A stretch of 64,000 nt of DNA, from contig OX465597.1 of assembly GCA_950022295.1 (NCBI GenBank), positions 380,525,016 to 380,589,015 of the forward strand, in the 5' to 3' direction. Made by a program: the position numbers and the translations under genes. The notes under the pieces are model-generated. The model ran no database searches, was not told the DNA's origin, and was given only the letters and a program-made list of their open reading frames with translations. Each line of letters begins with the position of its first letter. The stretch's first letter is position 1. This document shows positions 60,520 through 64,000 of this stretch, one piece after another. The stretch comes from Bromus sterilis (taxonomy: Eukaryota > Streptophyta > Magnoliopsida > Poales > Poaceae).

Positions 60520-62064
60520 CTACTCCCTAGCTTTGATGAGAGCATTTGTGATATGCTCCGTGAAGGCAAGATTAAGTGTGCTAGTGTGGGGGTCGCTAGA
60601 CATTTTGTGTAGCAAGCTGATAACTTCTGAGAGGGTGCAACTATCAAAATCAATATCACTACTATAAAAGGTGGTAGTAGTGTCATCTAAGCTCACTTGT
60701 TTTAAACCCTCTATGTTCATAGGAGTTTCTTCTTCTAAAGTTGAGGTGTTAGCATCACCATTAATAGGTCCAATGGGACCAGGAGTGCATTGGGTGCTAA
60801 TAGTTTCAGTGTCCTCAACAATTTGGATAGTGGCAACTTTGTGGTGTGTAGGAAGGCTCTTAATTCTACCCTCTTCCTCTTTTTCTCTAGCCCATCTTTC
60901 TTTAAGTTTAGCCATCAACCTAATGTTTTCATTAATTTGTAATTGGATAGCATTAATAGGAGTGGCCTTGCTCTCCTCAAGGGGAGAGGTTCTAATTTTT
61001 AACATCTCAACATCAAGGGCTAAGTTGTCTACCTTCAAACAAAGATTGTCTAATTTAGATAATTTTCCTTCCACATTCTTGTTGAAGGCTTTTTGGGTAG
61101 TTATAAAGTCTCTAAGCATACTTTCTTGTTCAGAGGTGGGGTTCTTGTTGCTAGGGTAAGTGTTGTTGTTCCCATAAGTGGATGGAAACGGTCTAGAATT
61201 ACTAGCAAAGTTGCCCCTATAAGCATTATTATTAAAGTTGTTTCTAGCAATGAAGTTCACATCTACTTGTTCCCGAGCAACCAAAGAATTTAAAGGAACA
61301 TCATGAGGATCAATAGAGGGTTGCTTGGTAATTAGAGACATAGTTAAATCGACTTTATCATTTAGGGAGGTAATTTCCTCGACAGAATTTACATTCCTAC
61401 CTGTTGGAGCGCGTTCGGTGTGCCATTGGGAATAGTTGGTCATCATCTCATGAAGGAGTTTTGTGGCAGCACCGAGTGTAGTTGACATAAAGGTTCCTCC
61501 CGCGGCCGAATCTAACAGGTTCCGCGAGGTAAAGTTCAAGCCTGCATAAAAAGTCTGGATAACCATCCAGGTAGTCAAACCATGTGTAGGGCATGTCTTA
61601 ACATGAGATTTCATACGTTCCCAAGCTTGGGCAACGTGTTCATTATCCAATTGCCTAAACTTCATAATGTTACTCCTCAATTGGATAATTTTAGCAGGTG
61701 GGTAGTACTTCGCAATAAAAGCATCTTTGCACTTATCCCAAGAATCTATGCTATTCCTAGGCAAAGATTGAAACCAGATTTTAGCTCCGTCCCTCAAAGA
61801 GAAAGGAAAAAGCTTGAGATTAACAATATCACCTTCTACTTCTTTATACTTTTGCATATCACATAATTAAACAAAATTATTCAAGTGTAAAGTAGCATCA
61901 TCTCCAGCACCAGAGTATTGATCTCTCATAACAAGGTTCAGTAAAGAAGATTTAATTTCATAAGAGGTAGCTGAAGTGGCAGGTGTGGCAATAGGAGTGC
62001 AGATAAAGTCTTTGTTGTTGTGAATGGTGAAGTCACACAACTTTGTGTTTTCAGAGGAACCCAT
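60520..62064 (-). pseudogene. Gypsy gag with one internal stop
   Basis: The ATG at 62064 begins MGSSENTKLCDFTIHNNKDF. The frame has an in-frame TAA at 61869-61867 and then runs open to TAG at 60522-60520. The capsid core is typical of the retrotransposon gag family: KLFPFSLRDGAKIWFQSLP, DAFIAKYYPPAKI, LDNEHVAQAWERMK, HGLTTWMVIQTFYAGL. It is followed by a long hinge rich in Asn/Ser, a coiled-coil-like segment (KLSKLDNLCLKVDNLALDVE) and an acidic C-terminal part. No zinc knuckle is seen. Without the nonsense codon it would be about 514 aa. It is the counterpart of the position occupied by the unknown ORF at 48723-49883 in the non-autonomous relative. Confidence 0.88.
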
Positions 62065-62227
62065 AGTAGCAGCAAGTGTGGCAGATTTTTTTGTAGTTTT
62101 TGATATAAGACACAAAGATAAAAACTGAAAGTTAAACTAACAAGACTAAAAAGTAAAGGTAAATGATAGTGGGCAACTCCCCTATCTTATCACTCGGAGT
62201 CCCCAGCAACGGCGCCAGAAATTTGCT

Positions 62228-63352
62228 TGATGGCGTGGAAGTGGTAATGGCTTCTCGCCCTTCATTGGTTACCCCAAGTGGAAGGTGATATGTAGGATAG
62301 TAGCAAATTTCCCTTATGTAGAGGATAGGGTTTGTCTCCCGTAGGACTCCGACAGATGATAAGTAGGTGTCAGCGGCGCAATTGACGTGGACCTGCACAC
62401 AATACAATTAACTTTGCTCCCAACGAAGTTCAGAGAGGTTGTCAATCTCTCCGGTCTTGTTGTTTACAAAGGATAAAAAACACGGGATAATGATAATGAT
62501 AGCAACTGAAAGTAAATACTGAAAAGTAAATGAGCGTGTAAACAATAATGAGAATATGGACCGGGGTCCCGTGATGTTCACTAGTGATGTCTCTCTCCCA
62601 AAAGACGATAAGACTGTTATGCGAGGTAAACAAATTACAGATGGGAAATTGACAGGATTATAAACGCACCGCAATGCTAACTATGCTATAAAAGTAAGGA
62701 AGAGGCTCAAAAGCATGGGCAGTATGCCAAAATAAGTAGACCGAAATCCATCTGCATCTACTACTAATCATCCACCTTGAGATATCTATCCAGAACATCT
62801 CGTTGGTATTAAGTTGCGAGCCCCACCCAAAGTGTAAACCCAAAGCAACAGACAACTACATTAAAAAGAACTTTGCGTAAAGTAAACAATCCTTGCAACC
62901 ACGGTTACAAGCACCGTTGTTTTCCCCCTTGTGGCCACAGCACATCCCCTAGGCTCATGTTTCTGTCACTCAAGCGTGTCATCAGGGAGGATGTACCCAC
63001 AATCGAGCATAACGTTCCCTCTTGGAGTCACTACCTAGCAGTTGGCCAAAGCAATAAATAGCAACGGAGAACATGCAAGAATTACTTCAGAACAAAAATA
63101 CAAAAGATAAGAACCAATTATATTACTCTATCACAATCTGAACATAATCTCATAATCCATCAGATCCCATGAAACTCAGCATAGCAAAAGCAGAAAGATT
63201 ACATATGTGCCTCGATCATGTAGGGCAGCTCACGAGGTCTAAACCATGAAGAACAAAGAGGGGAGGAGAACATCACATAGCTACTAATCACGGACCCATG
63301 GTCCAAGGTTGACTACTCACGGCACATCCGAGGATCGTCCATGGTGGAGGAG
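62228..63352 (-). repeat. 5' LTR of the minus-strand element, interrupted
   Basis: Begins TGATGGCGTGGAAGTGG at 62228 (reverse of the LTR end), collinear with the reverse of the other LTRs to ccatggtggaggag at 63352, where a plus-orientation LTR of the same family starts. The remaining ~450 bp would lie beyond the window if the insertion is complete. Confidence 0.85.
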
Positions 63353-64000
63353 TGATACGTCCAAAACGTATCTGTAATTTCTGCTTGCTCCATGCCTCTT
63401 TTGTGTGATATTGCTATGATATCGATGAACTTCCATACACTTTTGATCATATTTGGACTAACTTATTAACTCAGTGCACCCGAGTGCCAGTTCCTGTTTT
63501 CTGCTGTTTTTTCTATTTCATGTTTCCCCCATATTAAAAGTGCTCCAAAAATTCGGGAAAAATCCAATAAAAAATCAGCGTTGCATAAGCTTCGGGAATC
63601 ACCGAGGGGGGGGGGGGGCAGAGGGGACCCACCAGGGCCCCAGGCGCCCTCCCGGCGTGCCCTAGGGTGGGGCCGCGCCAGGGGGCCGCCTGGACCCCTG
63701 GTGCCCCCCTGGCTGCCCCCTTCGCCCATATATTCTCCGTGACGTGAAACCCCCGTGAAGAGAACCCTTTTTTCGCGATATCTCCTCTGTTCCGCCGCCG
63801 CCGCGCTTCCAAGATCGGGAGCACCAAGAGACCTCTTCCCGGCACCCTGCCGGAGGGAGGAACCACCTCCGGGAGCTTCTCAACCACCATGGATGCTTCC
63901 CGGATGAACCGTGAGTAGTCCACCTTGTACCATGGGTCTATGATCAGTAGCTATGTGATGTTCTCCTCCCCTCTTTGTTCTTCATGGATTATACCTCGTG
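63353..64000 (+). repeat. LTR of the same family, plus orientation, runs off right edge
   Basis: Starts TGATACGTCCAAAACGTATCTG at 63353 and matches the first ~650 bp of the LTR at 46940 with more divergence (for example a G run at 63607-63618 and altered GC-rich block). It inserted into the 5' LTR of the preceding element in the opposite direction. Confidence 0.88.

Larger units (their letters stand above)
54602..63352 (-). mobile_element. Related Gypsy element with gag and protease, no polymerase; interrupted
   Basis: Minus-strand element. The 5' LTR is 62228-63352 (reverse; its U3 side is interrupted at 63353), the primer site 62200-62217, the gag frame 62064-60520 and protease to 59974. 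It then has a short 3' interior to about 59792 joined directly to a 3' LTR remnant (59791-59348 and 55646-54602). The first ~125 bp of the 3' LTR (from the TGATACG start) and the polymerase/integrase region are missing, so a deletion removed them or the element was built without pol. LTR and leader match the element at 46940-54306. Confidence 0.8.

Noticed and set aside
60671..61293. Plus-strand frames of 162 and 66 codons
   Set aside because: Antisense shadows of the minus-strand gag.

Overview
The window is nuclear DNA from a grass, very probably a Triticeae species (wheat, Aegilops, barley or rye group). The evidence is split genes with GT-AG introns, grass-type protein sequences, Stowaway MITEs with the CTCCCTCCGT terminus, Tourist MITEs, CACTA elements, and Gypsy LTRs starting TGATACGTCCAAAACG that are nested in one another. 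I see no bacterial, organellar or viral replicon, no CRISPR array and no tRNA or rRNA gene.

Layout. 1-3.1 kb: truncated copia-type retrotransposon (minus strand). 3.2-4.1 kb: possible fragment of a plant gene 5' end. 5.7-14.3 kb: a large composite CACTA-type element with no transposase, carrying a ~500-bp tandem repeat, exon-like pieces, a small retroposon with clean target-site duplication (TSD) and the end of a second CACTA. 14.3-15.6 kb: decayed Harbinger-associated Myb/SANT-like ORF. 15.7-41.3 kb: a gene island with four apparently intact genes: a SAL1/HAL2-like 3'(2'),5'-bisphosphate nucleotidase (plus, 8 exons, 353 aa), the V-type H+-ATPase subunit a (plus, 18 exons, 818 aa), an NF-YB transcription factor subunit (minus, 5 exons, 161 aa) and 40S ribosomal protein S23 (minus, 4 exons, 142 aa). 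All four splice in frame with GT-AG junctions read from the sequence. Between and inside them lie LINE fragments, MITEs and a solo LTR. 42.2-64 kb: a nest of LTR retrotransposons.

Order of insertion in the nest. An old Gypsy element (PBS, gag, protease and reverse transcriptase, with an internal stop) is split at 46.94 kb by a complete young non-autonomous element (46940-54306, two ~1.6-kb LTRs, near-perfect 5-bp TSD). It is cut again at 54.6 kb by a related minus-strand element that still has gag and protease but no polymerase. The 3' LTR of that element is itself split by a 3.7-kb element, perhaps a solo LTR, with an exact ACGGA TSD. A further LTR of the same family enters the 5' LTR at 63353 in the opposite direction and runs off the window.

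The genes are unrelated housekeeping or regulatory loci (sulfur/phosphonucleotide metabolism, endomembrane acidification, CCAAT-box transcription, translation) and do not form a pathway. The most unusual feature is the non-autonomous LTR element, whose LTRs and leader match a gag-bearing relative but whose gag is replaced by an unrelated 386-codon ORF of unknown function.
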